DNA of 64,000 nt from Alitta virens. Its lineage: Eukaryota > Annelida > Polychaeta > Phyllodocida > Nereididae. Below are more notes on the stretch, generated by a model that was given only the letters and a program-made list of their open reading frames with translations, had not been told where the DNA came from and ran no database searches. The stretch covers positions 3,691,370 to 3,755,369 of the forward strand of contig OW028579.1 in NCBI GenBank assembly GCA_932294295.1, written 5' to 3'. The first letter of the stretch is position 1. The letters are not shown here.

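Larger units (their letters stand above)
51934..63974. other. Introns of the 3' half of the rod
   Basis: Short introns (about 290-950 bp) between Ig exons. Apart from the repeats listed, a poly-G tract at 61217-61233 and a (GT)n run at 62490, I see nothing in them. Confidence 0.55.

Overview
The window is AT-rich animal DNA. It holds one very large, intron-rich gene on the + strand and many small dispersed repeats, including tRNA-derived SINEs, palindromic MITEs, LINE fragments and minisatellites. Splicing is ordinary GT/AG. The protein type (a three-CH-domain filamin, not known from vertebrates) and the repeat style suggest an invertebrate, probably marine. I cannot name the species.

The gene is a jitterbug/filamin-2-type actin crosslinker. 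I could follow 40 coding exons from 1799 to the right edge (64000), giving about 1985 residues in one continuous reading frame. The window opens inside the second calponin-homology domain (CH2). CH3 follows at 1799-5034, and then about twenty filamin-type immunoglobulin (Ig) repeats. CH1, the start of CH2 and the C-terminal end lie outside the window. From 32599 onward the Ig repeats are encoded by a recurring set of four exons (about 138, 168-186, 147-153 and 84 bp). Nearly all of these exons begin and end in phase 1, and each set encodes two Ig repeats. The region therefore looks like serial duplication of a two-Ig, four-exon module.

The most interesting part is a set of probable alternative first exons inside the introns, each ending in the phase needed by the next shared exon. 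Three lie in or at the end of the 11.7-kb intron before 22790 (ATGs at 16827, 18836 and 22718). They would make CH-less filamins starting at Ig2. A fourth is an ORF with its start at 45454, about 105 bp downstream of a TATAAATA sequence. It would splice at 46996 in phase 1 onto the exon at 47334 and put a new 514-residue, largely disordered N-terminus on Ig9. A degenerate copy of its leader/promoter segment lies at 51021.

The remaining intron DNA holds nine copies of a tRNA-headed SINE, a second SINE family ending in TCTA repeats, one copy of a third SINE, nine copies of a palindromic TACATGGCC element, three copies of a MITE carrying CRE and CCAAT motifs, a hAT-like MITE, at least three LINE reverse-transcriptase C-terminal fossils and several minisatellites. 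I saw no second conventional gene, functional tRNA, rRNA or CRISPR array.
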